Part shown: piece by piece, positions 1-4,181 of the stretch
Position numbering within the stretch: position 1 is the first letter of the stretch
Layout: each line of letters opens with the position of its first letter
Assembly: GCA_905234775.1 (NCBI GenBank)
Contig: CAJOJC010000070.1
Coordinates: 8,620 to 13,917 of the forward strand
Length of the DNA stretch: 5,298 bases
From: an uncultured Bacteroidales bacterium
GTDB lineage: Bacteria; Bacteroidota; Bacteroidia; Bacteroidales; UBA932
Direction of reading: 5' to 3'
The notes under the pieces: generated by a model
Databases searched by the model: none
What the model was told of the DNA's origin: nothing
What the model saw: the letters and a program-made list of their open reading frames with translations, nothing else
Program-made: the position numbers and the translations under genes

Positions 1-1
1 G

Positions 2-520
2 CTGACTTCCGTCCGGAATACGGGCTGCCTCGCACTCGCCCGCCTCAATGCCGCCGGAATCCCCGCTGCGTGCGAGGGAGATGTCCCCGCCCTGCTCGCG
101 ATGATGATAGCGAACGAAGTCACCGGCTCCACCGGTTTCATGGCCAATCCCTCGCGAATGGACCCTGCGACCGGAAAGATCGTCTTTGCCCACTGTACAT
201 TGCCGCTTGACATGACCGACAGCTACGCGCTGGACACGCACTTCGAGTCCGGGATCGGCGTCGGAATCAAGGGCCACATCCCTTCATGGCCGGTAACGGT
301 CTTCAAGGTCTCGGGCGACCTCGGCCGCGTCTTCATCGCCGAAGGCAAGATCCTTCGCAACCTCGACGAGCCCGACCTGTGCCGCACGCAGATCGAGCTG
401 CAGCTCGACGACCCTTCGCTCGTGGGCTCATACTTCCTCACCGCCCCCATCGGCAACCACCACATCATCGTCCCCGGCCGCTGCGCCGCTGCCCTTCAGG
501 CATTTTTCCGCTTACTCTAA
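2..520 (+). CDS. L-fucose/L-arabinose isomerase-like protein, C-terminal part (5' truncated by window)
   Basis: The frame is open from the first codon of the window to TAA at 518-520, so about 172 residues of the C-terminal part are seen; the ATG at 101 is internal. Upstream of it the frame still reads family-like sequence (LALARLNAAGIPAACEGDVP). Recognisable blocks are CEGD near visible residue 29, GFMANPSR, AHCTLPL and HFESGIGVGI, then a beta-rich tail with GNHHIIVPGR. These fit the fucose/arabinose isomerase C-terminal-like family (COG2407-type), cytoplasmic proteins that act on aldose/ketose sugars; acidic and histidine residues bind the metal in true L-fucose isomerase. Which residues serve that role here, and the exact substrate, cannot be read from the fragment. 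The gene is followed after 12 bases by a lipoprotein gene on the same strand, so the two may share an mRNA. Confidence 0.85.
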   Translation: MTSVRNTGCLALARLNAAGIPAACEGDVPALLAMMIANEVTGSTGFMANPSRMDPATGKIVFAHCTLPLDMTDSYALDTHFESGIGVGIKGHIPSWPVTVFKVSGDLGRVFIAEGKILRNLDEPDLCRTQIELQLDDPSLVGSYFLTAPIGNHHIIVPGRCAAALQAFFRLL

Positions 521-532
521 AGTCCTACCCAT

Positions 533-1681
533 ATGAAACGGTCAAAGTTTATAACCATACTCACGGCGGCGCTCTGCGTCTGCGCCGTGGGCTCGTGTGA
601 TTTCCTCGAGGGCCTGATTCCCGCAGACACTCCTCAGGACGAGCAACCCGACGACAAACCCGATCCGGACGCGATAGACTGGAGCGACCCTGACTGGTAT
701 TCGACCAATTTCTGGGAGAGGACAGACCGGCAGAAGGCGGGCCTGCGCGGCCCAGTGAAGAAATGGCACATCGGCAACTATACCACCTACGACGAATATG
801 AGTATGACGTCGCCGGTCACCTCATCCGTGAGGCTTATGTCGATACCGAGAAACCCGAGTACAACCATGAATGGCACTACACCTACGACTCGGCCGGCCA
901 CAGGACGAAGAAGGAGTACGTCTGCAGCGACCTTGATTATTCCGTCTATACTATCTACGAGTATGAGAATACCGGCAAGTTCGTGGCTACGGACTATTTT
1001 ATGATGGGCCCGGAGATTTCAGACGCCGAGAACGGAATTCGAAAGGACCTTTCCCGTACTTTGGAGGTTTCGGAGGATCCTTACTCCAAGTCATGCCTGG
1101 AAGCCGTCTACACTTTCGGCGCAGATGGTAACCTTCGCGTCAGGGAGTCTTCATATACTCTTTACCCCGGTTCGGACGAGAAAGACAGCGAGTTGTCTTT
1201 CGAGTACACAGTCGTCTACGAGAACGGTTACCCAAAGAGCCTCGATGACGTTCATCTAAGCTTCAACGTAGTGAATATCACCTATTATCCCAACGGTATG
1301 TATAAGGACTTCGAGTTCCTTAACAACAATTCCTATAACTACGAGACCGGTAAAGACAGACATACCTACAGGATGCTCGACAATCCCCGCTATATGGCAG
1401 TTGAGAGCTTCGCTCTGGGCGGGATGGCATCATACATCAGCCTTACCCCGAAGTGGATGAGAAAGATCTATGACGAACACTACGACATAGTCCGCAACGA
1501 AGAGAGCTTCGGCTCCGACGACTATGTTGAGGGTGCCGAACCTACCTACGTAGACACCTGGGAGGACTACACCTACGACAAGTACGGCAACTGGACCACC
1601 CGTCTCGAGACCATCATCCCTCGCTATACCGGCGAAGCATATCCCTCGACCATTCGCAGGGAGATAGAGTATTTTGATTAG
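533..1681 (+). CDS. YD/RHS-like-repeat lipoprotein, hypothetical
   Basis: This is a 382-aa protein with a lipoprotein signal peptide: basic MKRSK start, hydrophobic stretch to about residue 18, lipobox VGSC with the lipidated Cys at 22. A Pro/Asp/Glu-rich linker (about 30-55) follows. The rest is rich in Tyr, Asp and Glu and carries YD-type motifs of the RHS kind: YEYDVAGHLIRE (about 89-100), YTYDSAGHRTKKEY (about 116-129) and YTYDKYGNWTTR near the C-terminus (about 346-357). Such motifs form beta-hairpins in RHS/YD proteins, but there are too few here for a shell, and there is no toxin domain. It is probably anchored on the periplasmic or outer surface. I see no clear surface-export signal after Cys22; the next residues are DFLEG. 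The ATG at 533 is chosen because the signal peptide begins there. It lies 12 bases after the previous stop with no strong ribosome binding site. Specific function unknown. Confidence 0.85.
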   Translation: MKRSKFITILTAALCVCAVGSCDFLEGLIPADTPQDEQPDDKPDPDAIDWSDPDWYSTNFWERTDRQKAGLRGPVKKWHIGNYTTYDEYEYDVAGHLIREAYVDTEKPEYNHEWHYTYDSAGHRTKKEYVCSDLDYSVYTIYEYENTGKFVATDYFMMGPEISDAENGIRKDLSRTLEVSEDPYSKSCLEAVYTFGADGNLRVRESSYTLYPGSDEKDSELSFEYTVVYENGYPKSLDDVHLSFNVVNITYYPNGMYKDFEFLNNNSYNYETGKDRHTYRMLDNPRYMAVESFALGGMASYISLTPKWMRKIYDEHYDIVRNEESFGSDDYVEGAEPTYVDTWEDYTYDKYGNWTTRLETIIPRYTGEAYPSTIRREIEYFD

Positions 1682-1683
1682 AC

Positions 1684-1714
1684 CTTGTAAATCCAAGAAA
1701 TCCCCTAATATTTG
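1684..1714 (+). promoter_or_regulatory. Bacteroidota-type promoter, short-transcript family copy 1
   Basis: CTTG at 1684-1687, a 19-base spacer and AATATTTG at 1707-1714 match the -33/-7 form with one change in each box. The spacer contains CAAGAAATCCCC, shared almost exactly with the promoter at 4146-4176 and in part with that at 3805-3835. Spacer conservation beyond the boxes points to common descent or a shared regulator site. It lies just 3 bases after the stop of the lipoprotein gene. Confidence 0.6.
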
Positions 1715-1728
1715 CAGCAGAATCAGCA

Positions 1729-1818
1729 ATGATTTTAGCCATTCTACGGATTGGCGGGACAGATTACCGAAAGGTAACTTCTGAGAGTGATAGGGAGGCG
1801 AAAGTCTCCCTGTTTTAA
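1729..1818 (+). CDS. Putative 29-aa peptide, short-transcript family copy 1
   Basis: The ATG at 1729 lies about 15 bases after a promoter-like -7 box, and the frame ends with TAA at 1816-1818, inside the terminator tail. The peptide begins MILAILRIGG and continues TDYRKVTSESDREAKVSLF. The first ten codons are nearly base-identical to the peptide at 3851-3919 (MVLAILRIGG), including wobble positions. After that, similarity persists in ACAGATT but the reading is different. That fits either a recent duplication or conservation at the RNA level. No known family recognised. The third family copy (4146-4244) keeps CTACGGATT without an ORF in this frame, so the transcript may be a non-coding RNA and the ORF incidental. 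Confidence 0.35.
   Translation: MILAILRIGGTDYRKVTSESDREAKVSLF
1792..1816 (+). terminator. Intrinsic-terminator-like hairpin
   Basis: AGGGAG (1792-1797) pairs with CTCCCT (1806-1811) across an 8-base loop and is followed by GTTTT. It would end the short transcript started at about 1720, giving an RNA of roughly 95-100 nt. It could also end read-through from the upstream lipoprotein operon. The T run is only four long, so it may be weak. Confidence 0.5.
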
Positions 1819-1820
1819 TG

Positions 1821-1845
1821 GTCATGCCCGACCTGATCGGGCATC
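1821..1845. repeat. REP-like palindrome, ATGCCCGA type
   Basis: ATGCCCGA (1824-1831), loop CCTGA, TCGGGCAT (1837-1844) form a perfect 8-bp stem. The same design recurs at 5131-5156 with a compensated base change (ATGCCCGG/CCGGGCAT), and both are preceded by GTC and followed by CTT. Palindromes of this kind are scattered between genes in many Bacteroidota genomes. Confidence 0.65.
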
Positions 1846-1849
1846 TTTT

Positions 1850-1876
1850 GTCATTCCGAGCGCAGCGAAGGAATCC
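1850..1876. repeat. Dispersed intergenic repeat, GTCATTCCGAGCG type
   Basis: GTCATTCCGAGCGCAGCG followed by AAGGAATCC is a form I recall as a common intergenic repeat in Bacteroidota. ATTCC (1853-1857) can pair with GGAAT (1870-1874). It sits directly after the ATGCCCGA palindrome, so the two form a composite repeat. Only one copy is seen in this window. Confidence 0.5.
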
Positions 1877-1886
1877 TTCTTCTTTG

Positions 1887-2027
1887 TTATTTCAAGCGAA
1901 GTCTAGAAATCTTCGCTTTCCAGACAATCTTACCATTGTAAAAGCGCCGATACGCTTTCACTTTGACAAGCTTAGGAGCTTCAAACTCACAGTTCAAGCT
2001 CACTTTCAGTCGTACATACTTCTGCAT
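1887..2027 (-). CDS. Small basic protein, 46 aa, function unknown
   Basis: The minus-strand ATG at 2027 opens a 46-aa frame ending in TAA at 1889-1887. It starts MQKYVRLKVSLNCEFEAPKL and ends AKISRLRLK, with about 14 Lys/Arg, which suggests nucleic-acid or ribosome binding (inference). There is no signal peptide or membrane segment. Upstream on the same strand lies a promoter that fits the consensus exactly (2187-2217), about 150 bases away, with a hairpin-rich leader between. The last third contains an 8-bp dyad, AAGCGAAG (1894-1901) with CTTCGCTT (1911-1918), so the C-terminus may have been overwritten by a repeat. The start overlaps by 22 bases the end of a 56-aa ORF in another frame (2006-2176). 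I do not recognise a named family; either or both ORFs may be real. Confidence 0.45.
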   Translation of the reverse strand: MQKYVRLKVSLNCEFEAPKLVKVKAYRRFYNGKIVWKAKISRLRLK

Positions 2028-2176
2028 AATGAATAATAAATGTGAACTCGTCGAAGATGTTCGGGAGAGTGTAGCTTTACACCACCGGTCCCTCTTAAGA
2101 TGTCAAAAGGCATCTCAGTTGGAGCTGAAATGCCTGAAAGATAGTCCACATTCCGCCGAAGCGGTGCTATTATCAT
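2006..2176 (-). CDS. Possible 56-aa leader ORF upstream of and overlapping the small basic protein
   Basis: The ATG at 2176 follows the -7 box (2187-2194) by about 10 bases, so translation would begin almost at the transcript start. The frame reads MIIAPLRRNVDYLSG and ends CRSMYD with TGA at 2008-2006, overlapping the 46-aa ORF by 22 bases. The same stretch folds into hairpins: AGGCAT-C-TCAG (2108-2118) with CTGA-A-ATGCCT (2125-2135), GTGTA/TACAC around 2070-2083, and CCGC/GCGG at 2153-2164. It can therefore be read as a coding leader (attenuation or coupling) or as a structured 5' untranslated region. No known protein family recognised. Confidence 0.3.
   Translation of the reverse strand: MIIAPLRRNVDYLSGISAPTEMPFDILRGTGGVKLHSPEHLRRVHIYYSLCRSMYD
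2108..2135 (-). promoter_or_regulatory. Leader hairpin, possible attenuator
   Basis: The two 11-base arms have one mismatch (C2114 opposite A2129) and a 6-base loop. On the minus strand the stem is followed by TTTTG, weakly resembling a terminator between the promoter at 2187-2217 and the 46-aa ORF. That arrangement would suit attenuation, but the T run is short and broken. Confidence 0.35.
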
Positions 2177-2186
2177 AATGCTGATA

Positions 2187-2217
2187 CAAAGGTAGCTATT
2201 TTATTCAAACTTCCAAA
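2187..2217 (-). promoter_or_regulatory. Consensus Bacteroidota promoter (minus strand)
   Basis: On the minus strand TTTG (2217-2214), exactly 19 bases, then TACCTTTG (2194-2187) match the consensus TTTG-N19-TAnnTTTG fully. This is the best promoter match in the window. It implies a transcript starting near 2180 and running leftward through the 56-aa and 46-aa ORFs. Confidence 0.7.
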
Positions 2218-2379
2218 TCTATTTTGAAAAAACTAAAGATGGAATCTTCTGATTATCAGCAAATTAATGTAAAGAATAGCTGTACATTTCACCGTAAAGA
2301 AAGCGTCAGGGGCGCAAAGCAGCGCCGCCTGATTACCGAGGCTGCGCCGGGGCGGGAGTGGAAGCGCGAATGCTTCGCG

Positions 2380-2488
2380 CCGTTGGGTGGATATTCCTGT
2401 GTTATAGAGAGTTGCTTAAATCAACCTCCGGATATTTCTGACTTTGATTTACATAATTACCTGTAAATCAATGAGTTCCACCCAACGG
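2380..2488. repeat. 12-bp perfect inverted-repeat pair enclosing an 85-bp AT-rich segment
   Basis: CCGTTGGGTGGA (2380-2391) is the exact reverse complement of TCCACCCAACGG (2477-2488). The enclosed segment is much more AT-rich than the flanks and holds its own perfect 9-bp hairpin at 2445-2470. No target-site duplication is visible outside the arms. It could be a long RNA stem closing a domain of the structured block, or the ends of a small inserted element. Confidence 0.7.
2445..2470. repeat. Perfect 9-bp hairpin
   Basis: TGATTTACA (2445-2453), loop TAATTACC, TGTAAATCA (2462-2470). It is nested within the 12-bp inverted-repeat pair. There is no T run on either side, so it does not look like a terminator. 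Confidence 0.6.
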
Positions 2489-2502
2489 AGACATAAATAA
2501 TT

Positions 2503-2577
2503 ATGAGAAAAAAGCGAGCGAAGCTAAAGGGAGGAAGGCCGAAGGGGGCTAGGGGGAAGGACGCTTCCCTCGTATGA
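2503..2577 (+). CDS. Possible 24-aa peptide or 5' remnant with GGRPKG motif
   Basis: The ATG at 2503 reads MRKKRAKLKGGRPKGARGKD and stops at TGA 2575-2577 after 24 residues. A Lys/Arg-rich start followed by GRPK is typical of the first residues of mobilisation (MobC-type) and other DNA-binding proteins, and also resembles an AT-hook; this is family knowledge, not proof. No ribbon-helix-helix or relaxosome domain follows. The stop overlaps the ATG of the next ORF as ATGA. It may be the broken front end of a mobilisation gene, or chance. Confidence 0.25.
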   Translation: MRKKRAKLKGGRPKGARGKDASLV

Positions 2578-2804
2578 ATAGCCCGACAGACACAGGCCGC
2601 GAGGTGGCGAGCGGCCGGTTTAGCAAGGGGCCCGGCTTCGGGGTCGCCGGGGCCCGACACCAGTTAATACTACCGAATAATCGTCGGGCAAAGGCTGAGC
2701 CCCATTCAAGGCTCGGCGCAGCGCGATTGAGGGTAGGATACTGGGGGATGAGAACATTCCGCAAAAGGGTGAGGTACCGCCCTGGCGGCGTGGGGGATAA
2801 GTAG
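2574..2804 (+). CDS. Possible 76-aa basic ORF in the structured block
   Basis: The ATG at 2574 overlaps the stop of the preceding short ORF (ATGA), an arrangement that allows coupled translation. The product starts MNSPTDTGREVASGRFSKGP and ends FRKRVRYRPGGVGDK, is strongly basic, and has no signal peptide or membrane segment. The reading frame runs through several strong hairpins, and other frames on both strands are open over the same stretch because the DNA is GC-rich, which lowers its value as evidence. I do not recognise a family. Confidence 0.2.
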   Translation: MNSPTDTGREVASGRFSKGPGFGVAGARHQLILPNNRRAKAEPHSRLGAARLRVGYWGMRTFRKRVRYRPGGVGDK

Positions 2805-2826
2805 CTAACACACAGGGAAATAATTG

Positions 2827-2859
2827 AATTAGGTCTACCGAAAAAAGGCAGACCTAATT
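2827..2859. repeat. Long hairpin between the structured block and the flavin-reductase gene
   Basis: AATTAGGTCTACC (2827-2839) pairs with GGCAGACCTAATT (2847-2859) with one A-C mismatch around a GAAAAAA loop. Read on the minus strand, the loop is a T6 tract and the 3' side is followed by CAATTATTTC. It lies about 80 bases beyond the stop of the minus-strand gene at 2939, so it could help end that transcript, but it is not a canonical terminator. Confidence 0.5.
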
Positions 2860-2938
2860 TGATGATATTGCTGATAATCACATAGTTATCCCCCACGGCA
2901 ATGGATGTGGTGGGGTTCCAGACCGAAGGCGAGAGTCG

Positions 2939-3613
2939 CTAGTCCTGGAACTTCTTGCCGTCGCCCCAGGCTTTGCCGACTATCTTGCCGGTAGCGCGGT
3001 AGGTCATTGAGGCGGCGTCGAAGACGATGGGCTGAAGCTTGTCGAGGTCGACCTTGCCGTCTGTAAGGATCTTCTCGTCTGCGCTCATATTGACGACCTC
3101 GCCGATAAGGGTTCCGTCTGCCCAGCTGACTACCTTACATTCGAGGGTGAGGGGATATTCGTTGATGATGGGGGCGTCTACATTCGGGCTGGGGGTGACC
3201 GTGAAGCCGACCTTGGCAACCTTGTCCGGGACCTGGTTGGCACTGACGATGCCGAGGTAGTCCGATTCCGCTACAGTGTTGATGTCTGCGAAGCTGACGG
3301 TGAAGGCGCCGGTCTGCTCGAGGTTCTCGGTAGTCTTATGCTTGGAAAGGGAAATGACGATCTTTTTGTAGTCGTACTGCCCGGCCCAGGCGGCCATCAT
3401 GACGTCCGGGTTGTGGTCTTTGTCCCAGGTTGCGATCATTACGCAGGGCTGAGGGGTTGTTACAAGGGCATGGTTCGGGCCGAAGTTCTTACGTCCGGCA
3501 ACCTCTTTCAAAGGTTCAGCGGTTTTCATATCGTTTGATTTTTGATTATTGGCGTTTTTACAGCCAGCCAGCAGCATCGCCGTGGCGAGGGCAAGGAATA
3601 GGATTTTTTTCAT
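2939..3613 (-). CDS. Flavin reductase-like FMN-binding split-barrel protein with lipoprotein signal
   Basis: This 224-aa protein matches the flavin reductase-like family (DIM6/NtaB type, COG1853), which binds FMN and reduces flavin with NAD(P)H or carries FMN. Family-like blocks are PQPCVMIATWD (about 55-64), MAAWAGQYDY (73-82), SLSKHKTTENL (88-98), DYLGIVSANQVPDKV (118-132), EYPLTLECKVV (152-162), GEVVNMSADE (171-180) and a closing YRATGKIVGKAW (205-216). Relatives are usually about 190 residues and cytoplasmic. Here an N-terminal extension adds a lipoprotein signal: MKKILFLALATAMLLAGC with Cys18, then an Asn/Lys/Ser linker. Met29 would start a protein of normal family length, but the lipobox is so clear that the long start at 3613 is preferred. 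A membrane-anchored periplasmic flavoprotein is inferred. Diverges from the ORF at 3660. Confidence 0.88.
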   Translation of the reverse strand: MKKILFLALATAMLLAGCKNANNQKSNDMKTAEPLKEVAGRKNFGPNHALVTTPQPCVMIATWDKDHNPDVMMAAWAGQYDYKKIVISLSKHKTTENLEQTGAFTVSFADINTVAESDYLGIVSANQVPDKVAKVGFTVTPSPNVDAPIINEYPLTLECKVVSWADGTLIGEVVNMSADEKILTDGKVDLDKLQPIVFDAASMTYRATGKIVGKAWGDGKKFQD

Positions 3614-3617
3614 AGAA

Positions 3618-3625
3618 CAAATTTA
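3618..3625 (-). promoter_or_regulatory. -7 promoter box for the flavin-reductase gene
   Basis: On the minus strand TAAATTTG (3625-3618) matches TAnnTTTG fully and sits only 4 bases before the ATG at 3613. Transcription from it would give an almost leaderless mRNA. I see no TTTG at the expected -33 distance, so the call rests on one box. Confidence 0.4.
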
Positions 3626-3645
3626 AGCAATTCTGCAGAAATATA

Positions 3646-3653
3646 TATCTTTA
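3646..3653 (+). promoter_or_regulatory. -7 promoter box upstream of the 3660 ORF
   Basis: TATCTTTA differs from TAnnTTTG only in the last base and ends 6 bases before the ATG at 3660. A TTTA lies about 20 bases upstream at 3622-3625. With the box at 3618-3625 on the other strand, this makes a compact divergent promoter region of about 46 bases. Confidence 0.35.
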
Positions 3654-3659
3654 CGCATT

Positions 3660-3794
3660 ATGGCAAAGATCTACGTCGCATCCAGTTGGAGAAATCAGTA
3701 TTACCCGGAGATGGGCGAGCCGGAGCTGATGTACAAGCTTTTCGATTCGGTCGTGGGGACGCTGGAGGACCTGGTCGCTGCGCTACAAAAATAG
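3660..3794 (+). pseudogene. Nucleoside 2-deoxyribosyltransferase-like gene with large in-frame internal deletion
   Basis: The 44 codons read MAKIYVASSWRNQYYPE, then MGEPELMYKLFDSVVGTLED and LVAALQK. The first 17 residues are the family start (K-I-Y-x-A-S-S-W-R-N) of nucleoside 2-deoxyribosyltransferase-like proteins. There the sequence continues with a block like V-V-x-x-L-R-x-A-G-H-x-V-Y-D-F. The last 27 residues (GEPELMYKL onward) match the family's C-terminal end. From memory the intact protein is about 130-150 aa, so roughly 90-100 central residues, including the nucleoside-binding core, are gone while the frame is kept. CCGGAG occurs on both sides of the junction (3705-3710 and 3720-3725), which suggests deletion by recombination between short repeats. 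The product should not be catalytic; a -7 box remains upstream. Confidence 0.7.
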
Positions 3795-3804
3795 CGGCTC
3801 AAGG

Positions 3805-3835
3805 TTTGCGAATTCAAGAAATACATCTATATTTG
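3805..3835 (+). promoter_or_regulatory. Consensus promoter, short-transcript family copy 2
   Basis: TTTG (3805-3808), exactly 19 bases, TATATTTG (3828-3835). The match to TTTG-N19-TAnnTTTG is complete. The spacer holds AATTCAAGAAAT, shared with copy 3 (4146-4176) and, with one change, copy 1. It starts 10 bases after the stop of the deleted deoxyribosyltransferase gene. Confidence 0.7.
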
Positions 3836-3850
3836 CACTTAGAACCTGTT

Positions 3851-3919
3851 ATGGTTTTAGCCATTCTACGGATTGGTGGTCCGGAATCAAAGTCAACGAG
3901 ACAGATTCCGCAGAGATAG
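3851..3919 (+). CDS. Putative 22-aa peptide, short-transcript family copy 2
   Basis: The ATG at 3851 lies 15 bases after the -7 box and opens MVLAILRIGG, followed by PESKSTRQIPQR and TAG at 3917-3919. Bases 3854-3877 are almost identical to those of the peptide at 1729-1818 (TTTTAGCCATTCTACGGATTGG in both). The tails diverge apart from a shared GACAGATT. With two copies alike in bases as well as in residues, a small peptide gene and a regulatory RNA are equally possible. Not a family I recognise. Confidence 0.35.
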   Translation: MVLAILRIGGPESKSTRQIPQR

Positions 3920-3958
3920 AGGGGGACGCCCCTCCATTTGTCTAATAGACCGTTTTTT
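3919..3958 (+). terminator. Terminator region of short-transcript copy 2
   Basis: GAGGGG (3919-3924) pairs with CCCCTC (3929-3934) around GACG. A second short stem, GTCT (3940-3943) with AGAC (3947-3950), is followed by CG and T6 (3953-3958). The transcript begun near 3842 would be about 115 nt. The first stem overlaps the stop codon of the 22-aa peptide. Confidence 0.5.
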
Positions 3959-3959
3959 C

Positions 3960-4005
3960 GGGCTTTAAATGGTCTGGTATAGCCTTCGTCACAAATACGT
4001 CCCGC
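3960..4005 (-). pseudogene. Collapsed copy of the CdiA-C/BECR-like nuclease gene
   Basis: On the minus strand this keeps the promoter-proximal bases of the intact gene at 4230-4718 (through GACGAAGGCTAT) and then jumps to the codons for YTRPF, which in the intact gene are residues 90-94. The bases AAATGGTCTGGTATAGC (3967-3983) match 4437-4453. Everything between is missing: 268 bases measured on the intact copy. The start ATG has become ATA. In the intact copy the two edges of the missing piece carry near-identical ATAGCTTTCGT (4449-4459) and ATAGCCTTCGT (4717-4727), so the loss looks like recombination between these repeats. After about 8 residues of homology the sequence becomes unrelated. 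Confidence 0.65.
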
Positions 4006-4036
4006 AAAGATACTTCCTCGCGACAAAATAGTCAAG
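4005..4036 (-). promoter_or_regulatory. Promoter retained in the decayed module
   Basis: On the minus strand CTTG (4036-4033), 20 bases, TATCTTTG (4012-4005). This is the same as the promoter of the intact nuclease gene at 4743-4774. It now lacks a translatable gene downstream and would transcribe towards the copy-2 short unit. Confidence 0.55.
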
Positions 4037-4055
4037 ACCGGAAAGCCTTGATTAT
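4028..4055. repeat. Degenerate dyad in module copy A
   Basis: ATAGTCAAGACC (4028-4039) and AGCCTTGATTAT (4044-4055) correspond to the perfect dyad at 4766-4793. The right arm has drifted at three positions, leaving fewer pairs. This fits relaxed selection after the module died. Confidence 0.55.
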
Positions 4056-4145
4056 CAAGTAGTTATACGGTTTACATCTACGACGAGGGTAGCCGTCCTA
4101 CCGCGCCTCGAGGGCAGGGGGGGCTCGGCAAAAGGCACGTCTGTA

Positions 4146-4176
4146 TTTGGAAATTCAAGAAATCCCCTTATATTTG
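4146..4176 (+). promoter_or_regulatory. Consensus promoter, short-transcript family copy 3
   Basis: TTTG (4146-4149), exactly 19 bases, TATATTTG (4169-4176): a full match to the Bacteroidota consensus. The spacer AATTCAAGAAATCCCCT combines the conserved bases of copies 1 and 2. It points rightward into the 3' end of the nuclease gene. Confidence 0.75.
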
Positions 4177-4181
4177 CATAT

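Larger units (their letters stand above)
2300..2810. other. GC-rich, hairpin-dense block without a recognised gene
   Basis: About 500 bases, clearly richer in GC than the AT-rich flanks (2165-2300 and 2805-2885), are filled with stems: TCAGG/CCTGA plus GGCGC/GCGCC (2306-2332, one bulged G), GCGCGAA/TTCGCGC (2364-2380), GGGAAG/CTTCCC (2554-2569), GGCCGC/GCGGCC (2595-2616), a G-bulged stem at 2627-2655, GCCCGAC/GTCGGGC (2652-2689), and GCTGAGCC/GGCTCGGC with one G-T pair (2694-2717). The density suggests a structured RNA, a transfer origin or a single-strand-active element. The orientation cannot be settled, and I see no Bacteroidota promoter at either edge. I compared it from memory with RNase P RNA, tmRNA, SRP RNA and group II intron signatures without a match. 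Two overlapping short ORFs lie inside and are listed separately. Confidence 0.5.
3979..4120. repeat. Direct repeat copy A of the DUF1653-tail/promoter module
   Basis: Aligns without gaps to 4717-4858 at a constant offset of 738 bases, with 14 mismatches in 142 by hand count (about 90%). It carries, in minus-strand order, the last codons of a DUF1653 gene (ending PALEAR and stop), a dyad and the nuclease promoter. Most differences fall between the promoter and the dyad (4014-4025). The upstream part of this DUF1653 copy is gone, replaced by unrelated sequence from about 4121. Confidence 0.85.

Noticed and set aside
223..600. Arg/Pro-rich ORFs overlapping the isomerase-like gene
   Set aside because: Out-of-frame shadows of a well-supported coding frame.
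2131..2150. AAGATAGTCC resembling the 3' P7 strand of a group I intron
   Set aside because: No matching 5' P7 strand (GGACT-like) or P4-P6 core was found upstream; the stretch is better explained as leader of the minus-strand unit.
2224..2466. 80-aa plus-strand ORF from a TTG start
   Set aside because: No promoter, unremarkable composition, and it runs through three strong hairpins and one arm of the inverted repeat; probably chance.
2380..2488. Integron attC-like site: GTTGGGT and ACCCAAC in the inverted-repeat arms
   Set aside because: In attC the RYYYAAC core comes first and GTTRRRY last; here the order is reversed, and no cassette or integrase is seen.
2300..2810. RNase P RNA, tmRNA, SRP RNA or group II intron in the structured block
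   Set aside because: Key conserved stretches of those RNAs (for example GAGGAAAGTCC of RNase P) were looked for and not found on either strand.
2457..2896. Minus-strand ORFs of 63-115 aa over the structured block
   Set aside because: Several frames on both strands are open here because the DNA is GC-rich; none has a promoter or recognisable domain.
3686..3919. 77-aa ORF covering the deoxyribosyltransferase relic and the short peptide
   Set aside because: It is out of frame with the recognisable relic over 3686-3794 and crosses a consensus promoter; only its last 22 codons, from ATG 3851, are plausible.
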